Assembly: GCA_014803435.1 (NCBI GenBank)
Contig: JACYFD010000002.1
Coordinates: forward strand, 659,026 to 723,025
DNA: 64,000 bases
Direction of reading: 5' to 3'
Source: Cellulosimicrobium terreum
Lineage (GTDB): Bacteria; Actinomycetota; Actinomycetes; Actinomycetales; Cellulomonadaceae
In this document: in pieces, positions 26,833 to 34,505 of the stretch
Layout of the letters: each line of letters opens with the position of its first letter
Position numbering within the stretch: the stretch's first letter is position 1
Translations under genes and position numbers: made by a program
The notes under the pieces: generated by a model
What the model was told of the DNA's origin: nothing
Databases searched by the model: none
Seen by the model: the letters and a program-made list of their open reading frames with translations, nothing else

Positions 26833-27506
26833 TGGCGCCGGCACGACGGGTGGCGGGGGTGGCCGCGATCGCGCTCGCGGCCGCCCTCGTGGCAGGGTGC
26901 ACCGGGTCGTCGGGCAGCGGCACGGCGGGCCCGACGGGCACGGACGGCACGCCGGGCACAGAGGGCACAGCGGGCACGGCCGGCACGGCAGAAGAAGGGT
27001 CCGGTCCGGACGCGGCGGACGAGCACGGCGGCCACGACGACCACGTGGACAGCGGTCGGACGGCCGTCGGGCCGCTCGCGCTCCCCGTGGCCGAGTACTG
27101 GTCCGTCCTGCAGCCCTCCGACGGTCTGACCGCCGTCATGGCCGGGGGCTGCCCGCAGGACACGCCCTGCCCGGGGTTCGAGATCCGCACCGGTGTCGCG
27201 CTCGACGACGTGGACCCGGCGGCAGCGTTCGTGCCCGACGACGCGACGTGCCCGGGCACCGACGCGCTGCGAGCCACCGTCGTCGGGGACGGCGCGCCGG
27301 CGGAGGCCGAGGTGGCCGGCACGGACGCGACGCTGACCCGGTGGACGCTGTCGTGCGTCGACGACGCGGGCGAGGAGGTCCGCACGGTCGAGCAGCTGCA
27401 GTGGTACGTGGCCGACGCGCCCGAGGGCCCTGTCCTGGTCGTGGACCGGTGGGCGTTCGAAGGGCTCGGGTCCCGTCTCGCCGCAGGGGAGTGGTCCGTG
27501 GCCTGA
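26832..27506 (+). CDS. Probable lipoprotein coupled to chitinase
   Basis: The protein has 224 residues from ATG 26832, whose A is the last base of the chitinase stop (TGATG overlap). The N-terminus has a charged start, a hydrophobic core and the lipobox LVAGC, so Cys23 should be lipidated. A Thr/Gly linker of TGT(D/P/E)GT repeats follows, with a small Asp/His-rich stretch DEHGGHDDH that could bind metal, then a beta-rich C-terminal domain with two paired-Cys regions. I do not recognise a family. Coupling to the chitinase suggests a role at the cell surface during chitin use. Confidence 0.72.
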   Translation: MAPARRVAGVAAIALAAALVAGCTGSSGSGTAGPTGTDGTPGTEGTAGTAGTAEEGSGPDAADEHGGHDDHVDSGRTAVGPLALPVAEYWSVLQPSDGLTAVMAGGCPQDTPCPGFEIRTGVALDDVDPAAAFVPDDATCPGTDALRATVVGDGAPAEAEVAGTDATLTRWTLSCVDDAGEEVRTVEQLQWYVADAPEGPVLVVDRWAFEGLGSRLAAGEWSVA

Positions 27507-27516
27507 GGGACCGGGT

Positions 27517-28485
27517 TCAGGAACTGTCGTAGCGCGCGGCGAGGCAGGCGGCGCGGTCCAGCAGGGCGGCACGCAACGCGTCGGGGGCGAGGGCCTCGGC
27601 GTCGGTGTCGAGCTGCCAGATCGCCCAGGTCGCGTGCCGGACGTCCTCGAAGGTCACGTCCAGCCGGACCCAGCCGTCTGCCTCGGGCACCTCCGCGCGG
27701 ACCGCGCGTGCGGTGCCCAGCAGCTCCTCGCGTCGTGAGGGCCTGATCCGGACCGACACCCGGACGTGGTCCTCCGCGAGGAACTGCGCGCCGCGTTCGG
27801 CCCAGATCCGGTCGAGGTCGACCTGGGCCGGGCGTGCGGCGGGTTCGGGGAGCTGTTCGGCTGCCAGCGTGCGCGAGAGCCGGTAGGTGCGATCGTCACC
27901 GTGCTTGGTGGCGAGCAGATAGCTTCGGCCACGGACGGTGACCAGGCCGATCGGATCGACGGTGTGCCAGCGGGGTTCGTGGTCGGGAGCGGCGTAGTGC
28001 AGGCGGAGCCTGTGCCCGCTGAGCACCGCACCGCGGACCCCGCGCATCACGTCGGCGGGCACGTCCTCGGTCGGTTGCCGCCGCGAGAGCAGGTCCGTCG
28101 CGGGCTCGACGAGGAACCGTCGGGCGGCGTCGTCCAGGCCCGCCCGGTGCCCCTCGGGCAGTGCGTCGACGACCTTGCGCATGGCAGAGGCGAGCGAGGA
28201 GCTGAGGCCGAAGACCTGTTCACCGCGCCCCGACCCAGCGGTCAGCAGCGCGAGGGCCTCGTCGTGGTTCAGGCCGGTGAGCTCGGTGCGGAAGCCGGGC
28301 AGCAGCGAGAACCCGCCGTGCCGACCGCGGTCGGCGTAGACCGGGACGCCTGCCGTGGACAGAGCCTCGACGTCGCGCAGCACGGTGCGGGTGGACACCT
28401 CCAGCGCCTCGGCGAGCTCGCCCGCGGTCATCCGACCTCGCCGGCGCAGCAGCAGCACCAGCGAGACCAACCGATCTGCACGCAC
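27517..28485 (-). CDS. WYL/HTH_11 transcriptional regulator (YafY type)
   Basis: About 322 residues from GTG 28485, which has a TGGAG site 6 nt upstream; ATG 28509 and ATG 28527 are longer alternatives. An N-terminal winged helix (RADRLVSLVLLLRRRGRMTAGELAEALEVSTRTVLRDVEALS) precedes the WYL domain, in which the family triad region appears as RLRLHYAAPD and the ligand region as VTVRGRSYLLATK. Such regulators sense small ligands and usually control neighbours. It is divergent from a RidA gene, and a GACAC-AAG-GTGTC palindrome lies between the two. Confidence 0.9.
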   Translation of the reverse strand: MRADRLVSLVLLLRRRGRMTAGELAEALEVSTRTVLRDVEALSTAGVPVYADRGRHGGFSLLPGFRTELTGLNHDEALALLTAGSGRGEQVFGLSSSLASAMRKVVDALPEGHRAGLDDAARRFLVEPATDLLSRRQPTEDVPADVMRGVRGAVLSGHRLRLHYAAPDHEPRWHTVDPIGLVTVRGRSYLLATKHGDDRTYRLSRTLAAEQLPEPAARPAQVDLDRIWAERGAQFLAEDHVRVSVRIRPSRREELLGTARAVRAEVPEADGWVRLDVTFEDVRHATWAIWQLDTDAEALAPDALRAALLDRAACLAARYDSS

Positions 28486-28509
28486 GGCTCCATTGGTATC
28501 AGAAAACAT

Positions 28510-28522
28510 GACACAAGGTGTC
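28510..28522. promoter_or_regulatory. Candidate operator between WYL regulator and RidA
   Basis: The perfect 5-3-5 inverted repeat GACAC-AAG-GTGTC lies in the divergent intergenic region, 25 bp before the regulator's chosen start and 89 bp before the RidA ATG. Confidence 0.45.
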
Positions 28523-28610
28523 GTCATTGCTGGTCAGGCTGGTTCCGCGGCGTCGAGGACGGCGGCTACCGAGCCGCTGGGCGCACGCCTTCGCAACGAT
28601 CGGAGTGTCG

Positions 28611-29006
28611 ATGGAACGCACAGCAGTCAACCCGGTGACGTGGTCGCTGGAGATGGGTTTCAACCAGGGCGAGGTCGTCTCCGGGCAGTCCCGGACCCTG
28701 TACGTCTCGGGACAGACCGCGATGAGCGCGGCCGGCCGGCCCGAGCACGACGGGGACGTCGCGGCGCAGCTCGCGCTCGCCGTGGACAACCTCGAGGCCG
28801 TGCTCACCGAGGCCGGCATGTCGTTGGCGGACCTCGTCCGCCTCAACGTCTACACCACGGACGTCGACGCGCTGTTCCCGCACTACGGCGTGCTCGCCGG
28901 ACGCCTGGGCGCGGCGGGCGTCGCCCCGACGACCACGATGCTCGGGGTGACCCGGCTCGCGGTCCCGGGCCAGCTGGTCGAGCTCGACGGTGTCGCCGTC
29001 GCGTAG
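28611..29006 (+). CDS. RidA family protein (second copy)
   Basis: The protein has 131 residues from ATG 28611, with a CGGAG site. It is the usual RidA length, with GQSRTLYVSGQTAM, VDNLEAVLTEAGMSLADLVRLNVYTTD and the C-terminal LAVPGQLVELDGVAVA. Family members deaminate reactive imines; the canonical catalytic Arg of RidA proper is not evident in the visible motif, so this may be an Rid1-7 subfamily. It is divergent from, and probably controlled by, the WYL regulator. It is only distantly similar to the RidA protein at 6780-7280. Confidence 0.9.
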   Translation: MERTAVNPVTWSLEMGFNQGEVVSGQSRTLYVSGQTAMSAAGRPEHDGDVAAQLALAVDNLEAVLTEAGMSLADLVRLNVYTTDVDALFPHYGVLAGRLGAAGVAPTTTMLGVTRLAVPGQLVELDGVAVA

Positions 29007-29017
29007 CGCGACCTGGA

Positions 29018-29063
29018 CGACGACGGCCCCGCACCCTCCTCGGAGGGTGCGGGGCCGTCGTCG
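29018..29063. terminator. Bidirectional terminator
   Basis: A 21-bp uninterrupted stem with a 4-nt loop (centre near 29040) lies between two convergent genes, RidA (stop 29006) and the LAXTG protein (stop 29074). Confidence 0.88.
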
Positions 29064-29073
29064 GGCGGTTCGC

Positions 29074-29757
29074 TCAGCTCTTGCGTGTGCGGCGCGTCAG
29101 CATGACGATCGCGGCGCCGACGGCGGCCAGGCCGGCAGCGATCGCGGCGTAGAGGCCGACGGTCGCACCGGTCGCCGCGAGGCTCGGGTTGTCGGGCGTC
29201 GCGGACGTGCCCGGGTTCGACACCTCGGACGCGGGCGGCGGCGGGTTCTCCTCACCGGGAGGGTTCGTCGCGCAGTCCGGCGACGAGGGCGGGTAGTCGA
29301 CCGAGACCGTGGTCTCCGGGTTCACCTGGAACAGCACGTCGACCGACGGGCGCACCCAGTCGAACTCGTCGCCCTCGACCCAGGTGCCGTCCACCAGGCT
29401 CCAGCCCGGCCAGTCCGCACCGCGGCCGTCCGGACCGACGACCGCACCGGGCCACAGGACGCGACCCGACAGCGGCAGGCCCGACTGCACGACGCTGGCA
29501 CCACCGGGGTTCTGCCACGTGATGGTCACGGTGTTGTTCTCCGTCCCCGTGACGTCGACGGCGTACTGGAGGTACGGGACGTCGCCGTCGCAGATCGGGG
29601 AGAGCACGGTCAGCTCGATGGTGGGCTCCGGCGGGACGTACGAGTCGTCGTCCCCCTCCGCAGCGTTCGCGGGCCCGCTCAACATCGCAGCCGTACCCAC
29701 GGCAGCGGTGACGGCGAGCGCTCGCAGCGTTGTACGGCGGCTTCTCGACGTGCTCAT
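29074..29757 (-). CDS. LAXTG-type sortase-anchored surface protein
   Basis: The protein has 227 residues. A signal peptide (MSTSRSRRTTLRALAVTAAV to PANAAE) is followed by a beta-rich exposed domain with two cysteines and DGDVPYLQYAVDVTG. A Pro-rich stretch (GEENPPPPASEV) then leads to the sorting signal: LAATG, a hydrophobic segment of about 20 residues and the charged end RRTRKS. LAXTG is the motif used by actinobacterial class E sortases, so it should be covalently linked to the wall. No sortase gene lies in the window. The exposed domain has no family I can name. Confidence 0.85.
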   Translation of the reverse strand: MSTSRSRRTTLRALAVTAAVGTAAMLSGPANAAEGDDDSYVPPEPTIELTVLSPICDGDVPYLQYAVDVTGTENNTVTITWQNPGGASVVQSGLPLSGRVLWPGAVVGPDGRGADWPGWSLVDGTWVEGDEFDWVRPSVDVLFQVNPETTVSVDYPPSSPDCATNPPGEENPPPPASEVSNPGTSATPDNPSLAATGATVGLYAAIAAGLAAVGAAIVMLTRRTRKS

Positions 29758-29865
29758 GACTGCGTCACCCGTCTCGGTCGTGTTCGATGCATTCCTGCGG
29801 GGAGGGAGCCCGCGGAGCGGGACCCTGATACGTGCGGTCCGCCGCGCGCTGACGGCGGCGAGACA

Positions 29866-29911
29866 GTGATCACAGTAGTGTTCAGCGCTTGCGAACTGGA
29901 CTCTTGTCCAG
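29866..29911. promoter_or_regulatory. Palindrome cluster upstream of the surface-protein gene
   Basis: GTGATCAC (29866-29873) and CTGGAC-TCTT-GTCCAG (29896-29911) are perfect inverted repeats in the gap between the surface-protein start and the DUF4012 stop. An A-run follows the second on the plus strand, which is not the arrangement of a terminator for DUF4012. Confidence 0.3.
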
Positions 29912-29993
29912 GGTGAAAAAAGGCCAGAACCGCAATCGTGACTCCGTCGTTACCGGAATTCACCCGGCAACGCGCTGGCGACGGCCGGACGCC

Positions 29994-31802
29994 TCAGCCG
30001 CAGGTCGCGACGTCGACCGTCTGCAGCCCGCCCGCGGTGACCGTCGGCGTGCTCCAGACGTCGATCCGGTCCGCCGGTGCACCCACCGGGAGCGTCTCGT
30101 GGGTGGGGGTCACGGTCGTGAACGTCAGGGTCGCGGACGCACCGGGATCGAGGTCCTGGAGGACGGACACGGCAGGGCGGTCCGCCACGGTCCCCGGCTG
30201 GCCCGGCGCGGGTGCGTCGTCGACACGCACGTCCGTCAGCGCGCCACCGCGCGGGGGGTAGAGCACGACGAACGTGCGCGTCACCCCGGGCTCGACCCCC
30301 GCGTACCCGTCCCCGGTCACGTAGGCGGGCAGGCTCGTCGCCGCGTCGTCGGGCGCGGTGGACGCGAGGTCGACGGCGAACGTGTCGCGCCGTCCCGTCG
30401 CGCTGCACCCGCTGCCCGTGTGCCGGACCGCGGTGTCGAGGTAGTAGCTCATCTTCGCGCCGGTGCCGTCGTTGAAGAACACGCCGACCGTGTCCCGGGC
30501 CCGCTCGGCGGTGTCGATGTCGCCCGCGACGACGGTCCCCGCGAGCTCGGCCTGCTCCTCCTCGTGCGCCGACCAGAGCAGGAGGCGGTGCTCGTCGGCC
30601 GCGTGCGAGAGCGCACCCGTCGCGATCCCGAGGTCGGCGCCGCCGTCGAGGAACGACTGCAGGACCTGCGTGGAGACCGCGGCGAAGAACGCGTCGGAGG
30701 CTTCCCCGCCGCCGTACTGCACGTACGCGTCGGAGAGCAGGGTCTGCACGACGTTCGTCGAGTCGATCGACTGCCCGTCCACCTCGACGGGACCGGTCGC
30801 CTCGAGGAGGTAGGACAGCGCGACCGGGTCGATCCCGACGACGCCGTCGACCGTCTCGCCCTGCGCGCCCTCCCACATCGCGGCGGACAGCGCGGCCGCC
30901 GTCGGGAAGTCGGGCGTGAGCGTCGTGTCCTGGATAAACCGGCCCACCCGGTCGGTGTAGAGCTGCTCGACACCCGGGTCGAGCGGCAGGACGGGCTCGT
31001 CGAGTGGCGGGACGTCGTCCGGCGACGCCTGCCGGTCGAGGGCCACCACGCCGTCGTCGACGGTGACGAGGGCGAGCGCGCCCGCGATGCCCCCGGTCGC
31101 GCGCAGCTCGGCGTTGTTCTGGGCGAGCACGAGGTAGCGGCGCGGCCCCTGCTCCCCGAGCATCGCGGGGCCGAGGGTGGTGAGACGGTCGGCCGTGCGG
31201 ACCGTGGGTCGCAGGGTGTCGGTCGTGGCGACGAGCTGCTCGAACGGCCCGACGACCTCGGCGTGCAGCGCGTCGGGGTCCACGGTCGCCAGCCGCGCGT
31301 CGATCTCGTCGAACGTCGTGGCCGCGCGTGCCATGCCCGGTGCCGCCGCGACGAGCGGTGCGAGGTCGACGCCGTCCGGGCCCAGCGTGAGCGCGTCGCC
31401 GTTCGCGACGCCCGCGACGTCGGCCAGCTCGGGCAGGACACCGGACGCGAGGTTGTCGGCCGTCGCGGCCGACACGGCGACAGCGTGCACGTCCGCGCCG
31501 AAGAGCGGCAGGTGCGCGGCAGCGGTCCACAGGAACCCGTCCGTGCTGTCGCGCGCGGTCGCCGTGTGGTCCTGCACGCTCGCGAGAGCCGCGGTGGCGG
31601 CCTCGGTGTCCCCGGCACGCAGCGCCTCCTCGGCGGCCGGGACCTCCTGCATCGCCTGCGTGAGGGCGTCGCGAGCGGTGAGGGCGTCGCGTACCAGCAG
31701 CCCCAGGGCGACGAGCACGGCCACGGCAACGACGAGCAGGGTCCACCCCACCCACCGGGCGCGGCGGCGGGCAGGCGTGCGCGCGTGCGCCGTCGTGCTC
31801 AT
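29994..31802 (-). CDS. DUF4012 membrane-anchored extracellular protein
   Basis: The protein has 602 residues from ATG 31802; upstream in-frame sequence is low-complexity and not needed. A cytoplasmic Arg-rich end and one membrane segment (about 18-38) precede a long helical region and the DUF4012 domain, recognised by RRYLVLAQNNAELRATGGIAGALALVTVDDG and by GVVGIDPVALSYLLEATGPVEVDGQ. DUF4012 proteins are common in actinobacteria and often lie near polysaccharide genes; the function is unknown. It is divergent from the ECF sigma factor, with a 12-bp minisatellite in the shared gap. Confidence 0.88.
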   Translation of the reverse strand: MSTTAHARTPARRRARWVGWTLLVVAVAVLVALGLLVRDALTARDALTQAMQEVPAAEEALRAGDTEAATAALASVQDHTATARDSTDGFLWTAAAHLPLFGADVHAVAVSAATADNLASGVLPELADVAGVANGDALTLGPDGVDLAPLVAAAPGMARAATTFDEIDARLATVDPDALHAEVVGPFEQLVATTDTLRPTVRTADRLTTLGPAMLGEQGPRRYLVLAQNNAELRATGGIAGALALVTVDDGVVALDRQASPDDVPPLDEPVLPLDPGVEQLYTDRVGRFIQDTTLTPDFPTAAALSAAMWEGAQGETVDGVVGIDPVALSYLLEATGPVEVDGQSIDSTNVVQTLLSDAYVQYGGGEASDAFFAAVSTQVLQSFLDGGADLGIATGALSHAADEHRLLLWSAHEEEQAELAGTVVAGDIDTAERARDTVGVFFNDGTGAKMSYYLDTAVRHTGSGCSATGRRDTFAVDLASTAPDDAATSLPAYVTGDGYAGVEPGVTRTFVVLYPPRGGALTDVRVDDAPAPGQPGTVADRPAVSVLQDLDPGASATLTFTTVTPTHETLPVGAPADRIDVWSTPTVTAGGLQTVDVATCG

Positions 31803-31942
31803 GGGCCTCAGGGTAGGCGCTGGACGGGTGGGAGGATCGGCAGGGGTCCGGTCCGGGCGGGTGATTGTGCGGGGCGGGTGCCGATCCGTGCCGGCGCGTC
31901 TCCTCCCGGTGCAAGAACCGGGCCCGCCGCGACACAGTGCAG

Positions 31943-32026
31943 TTGACCGGCAGGGTGACCGCCAGGGTGACCGCCAGGGTGACCGCCAGGGTGACCGCCA
32001 GGCTGACCGGCAGGCTGACCAGCAGG
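31943..32026. repeat. 12-bp tandem repeat (seven copies)
   Basis: Seven contiguous units of consensus GTGACCGCCAGG; the central copies are identical and the outer ones differ at one to three positions. It lies between the divergent DUF4012 and sigma-factor genes and ends 55 bp before the sigma-factor start. Confidence 0.93.
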
Positions 32027-32081
32027 TGAGCGCCCGGCCGACCACCACGGTCGCCGGCCCAGGACTCGAGGAGGAGACGCC

Positions 32082-32702
32082 GTGACGACGCAGGGGACGC
32101 CCCGGACGGCCGAGGAACCGGCCCGGGACGAGGCGTGGTTCGCCGCGCTCTTCGCGGCGCACTCGACGGTCCTGTACCGCTACTTCCGGCGCCGGCTGCC
32201 TGCCTCGCGGGGAGCGAGCGGGCAGGACGCCGAGGACCTGGTCGCCGAGGTGCTGGTGGTCGCGTGGCGCCGGCGCGACGACGTCCCCGAGGGGGCCGAG
32301 CTCCCCTGGCTGTACCGGACGGCGGGCTTCCTGCTGGCGAACCACCGGCGCAAGGCCCGCCCCGTCCCCGTGGCCGACCTGCCCGACGCCGCGGACGACG
32401 CGGCCGACGTCGAGCACGTCGTGGTCCAGGACGACCTGGTGCGTCGCGCGCTCGCCGCCCTGTCGGTGCGGGACCGGCGCATCCTGCTCCTGCAGGCGTG
32501 GGAGGGCCTGGGCGGGGACGACCTCGCGCTCGTCCTCGGGGTCTCGCGCGGCGGCGCGGACGCGGCTCTGTCGCGTGCCCGGTCGCGGTTGCGCGCGGCC
32601 TGGGAGGCGGCGGGGGCGGAGGCCGGGCCGGAGCACGGGGCCGCGGCAGGGGCCGCGGCAGGGTCCGGACCTGCCCGGGCGTCGCAAGACTCGGCGCCCT
32701 GA
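32082..32702 (+). CDS. ECF-type RNA polymerase sigma factor
   Basis: The protein has 206 residues from GTG 32082 with a GAGGAGGAGA site. Region 2 is represented by LFAAHSTVLYRYFRRRLP to AEDLVAEVLVVAWRRRDDVP (core binding and -10 recognition) and region 4 by LSVRDRRILLLQAWEGLGGDDLALVLGVSRGGADAALSRARSRLRAAW (-35 recognition). It lacks region 3, as ECF factors do. It ends with an Ala/Gly-rich tail. The next gene, 99 bp on, encodes a single-pass membrane protein that may be its anti-sigma factor. The regulon is unknown. Confidence 0.92.
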   Translation: MTTQGTPRTAEEPARDEAWFAALFAAHSTVLYRYFRRRLPASRGASGQDAEDLVAEVLVVAWRRRDDVPEGAELPWLYRTAGFLLANHRRKARPVPVADLPDAADDAADVEHVVVQDDLVRRALAALSVRDRRILLLQAWEGLGGDDLALVLGVSRGGADAALSRARSRLRAAWEAAGAEAGPEHGAAAGAAAGSGPARASQDSAP

Positions 32703-32801
32703 CCACACAGACCAGGCAGCGAGACGAACGCAGACGCCGACGCGGCGAGACCACGTCGACGGTGGAGACCGCGGACGGCGGTCCGGCACCAGGAGAGCAA
32801 G

Positions 32802-34244
32802 ATGACGACATCCGACCCGAACCGACCGGGGGACCAGCACGACGACGAGGCGTTCGCGCGCCTGAGCGCCGCCGACCCGGCGGCCGGGCAGGTGCCCGAC
32901 GAGGACGCGATCCGCGCTACGGTCGCCGCGCAGGTGCCGCTCGGGGCCGTGCCTGGCGGCACGGGGGAGGCGGGCGACCCGGTGGGCGGGCCGCGTGACG
33001 AGCTCGCCGCGCGTCGGGCCCGACGCCGCCGGGCTCCCCTTCAGGTCGCGGCGGCGGTCGCCGGTGTGCTGGTCGTGGGCGGGGCGGGATATGCGTTCGG
33101 CGCGTCCGGCCTCGGCGGGAGCGCGCCGTCGAGCATGTCGGACACCGCGGTGGGCTCGGCCGCCGACGCACCGATCGAGCTGCAGGAGGGCTCCGGGGCA
33201 GCGCCGGCGCAGGATGGTGCGGCGGACGGTGCCATGCGCAACGAGTCGGCGGACTCGGCGGGCGCTTCCGTGGACTCGTCGTACGCGGGCGGCTGGTGGG
33301 GGCGGACCGTGTTCCACCAGGACGGGCTGCCCACGGACCGCTCGAGCGCGCAGGGCTGGGCGTACGACGCCGCGGCGGTGGTCTCCGCGGACACGGCACG
33401 ACGGGCGGCCGAGGTCCTGGGCGTCGAGGGCGAGCCGGTCGAGGACCACGGCGGCTGGTTCGTCGGGGCGCCGGACTGGGACGGGCCGGTCGTCTCGCTC
33501 CAGGCGGACGGGCTCGCGAGCCTGAGCTTCAACGATCCGACGAAGGACCCGTGGACGTGCCTGGAGTCTCTTGCCGGGGGCGACCCGGTCGACGAGGGTG
33601 CCGTCGACGTGTGCACGGAGCCGGAGCACGGGGCGGCACCGGCCGGGGACGAGGCTGAGAGCACCCTGCGCGACGTCCTCGTCGACCTGGGTGTGGACGC
33701 CGACGCGTACGAGCTCGCGGTGGACGAGCAGGGGGAGACGGGGATCGAGGAGGGGGACACGGACGACCGCAGCACGTACGTGTCCGCCTACGAGGTCGTC
33801 GACGGTCAGCGCACGGGGGCGACGTGGTCCGGGACGTTCTCGGGGGCCGGGCTGTTCCAGCTCTACGGGTCCCTCGCGCCGCGGGTGAGCCTCGGGTCGT
33901 ACGACGTCGTGAGCGCGGCCGAGGCCGTCGAGCGGCTCGGTGACCCGCGGTTCACGACCGGTGGCCCGGTCGCGTACGGCGACGGCGCCGCCGAGAGCCG
34001 TGCCGTGGAGCCCGAGGAGATCCCCACGGTCCCGTCGACGGTCACCCCGGGGAGCCCGATCGCCTGGCCGGTGGCCGACGTGACGATCACCGACGCACGC
34101 CTCGGTCTCGCCGTGCAGTACCAGTCCGACGGCGCGGCGGTGCTGGTCCCGGCGTACGAGCTGACGGACGCGCGGGGGACCTCGTGGTCGGTCGTCGCGG
34201 TGGTCGACGAGCAGCTCGACTTCTCCGTGCCGTCGACGCCGTAG
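32802..34244 (+). CDS. Single-pass membrane protein, probable sigma-factor partner
   Basis: The protein has 480 residues from ATG 32802, with an AGGAGAGCAAG site. Residues 1-75 are cytoplasmic, acidic then Arg-rich (RARRRRAPLQ), and one membrane segment at about 80-102 precedes an exterior of 375 residues rich in Asp, Gly, Ser and Ala. The layout of a short inner domain, one membrane helix and a large outer domain directly after an ECF sigma gene fits an anti-sigma factor or signal receptor. The inner part has no clear zinc-binding anti-sigma HxxxCxxC motif, so the assignment is by context only. Confidence 0.72.
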   Translation: MTTSDPNRPGDQHDDEAFARLSAADPAAGQVPDEDAIRATVAAQVPLGAVPGGTGEAGDPVGGPRDELAARRARRRRAPLQVAAAVAGVLVVGGAGYAFGASGLGGSAPSSMSDTAVGSAADAPIELQEGSGAAPAQDGAADGAMRNESADSAGASVDSSYAGGWWGRTVFHQDGLPTDRSSAQGWAYDAAAVVSADTARRAAEVLGVEGEPVEDHGGWFVGAPDWDGPVVSLQADGLASLSFNDPTKDPWTCLESLAGGDPVDEGAVDVCTEPEHGAAPAGDEAESTLRDVLVDLGVDADAYELAVDEQGETGIEEGDTDDRSTYVSAYEVVDGQRTGATWSGTFSGAGLFQLYGSLAPRVSLGSYDVVSAAEAVERLGDPRFTTGGPVAYGDGAAESRAVEPEEIPTVPSTVTPGSPIAWPVADVTITDARLGLAVQYQSDGAAVLVPAYELTDARGTSWSVVAVVDEQLDFSVPSTP

Positions 34245-34333
34245 CGTCGGGGCGCGACCGGGCGCCCGTCGAGACGCTCAGGGGCGTACGCTTTTGCATG
34301 ACGGGTCGGCCCAGTTCGCGCTAAGGCGAACCT

Positions 34334-34369
34334 CTTTTGATTGACCATCGACAAAAGCGTGGCTAGGGT
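34334..34369 (+). promoter_or_regulatory. Promoter and operator of the ebo-variant operon
   Basis: A -35 TTGACC (34341-34346) and -10 TAGGGT (34364-34369) are 17 bp apart. CTTTTG (34334-34339) and CAAAAG (34352-34357) form an inverted repeat spanning the -35 box, a layout for a repressor. A second CTTTTG lies at 34291-34296; with flanks, ACGCTTTTG (34288-34296) pairs with CAAAAGCGT (34352-34360), and TTCGC/GCGAA (34315-34330) sits between. A leader of about 130 nt precedes the first start codon. Confidence 0.65.
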
Positions 34370-34505
34370 CACCCCAGGCCCGATGCCCCGGGCACCGAGA
34401 GCACTCCTGCGCTCCCGGCGGGGTCCGGGTCGGCGGTGGCGCCGATGCCACCGTCGCAGCACGACGCGACGCCAGGTGCGCCGCCGACGGACACCGGGAG
34501 CAACG

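Noticed and set aside
22084-26844. Very long open frame on the minus strand opposite both chitinases
   Set aside because: It is an Arg/Val/Ala-rich antisense frame kept open by high GC; the plus strand has complete chitinase domains, signal peptides and catalytic motifs.
29896-29911. Terminator for the DUF4012 gene
   Set aside because: On the minus strand the T-run comes before the stem, not after it, so the arrangement is wrong.
31943-32026. Possible CRISPR array
   Set aside because: The 12-bp units are contiguous with no spacers, so this is a minisatellite; the same applies to 41837-41901.
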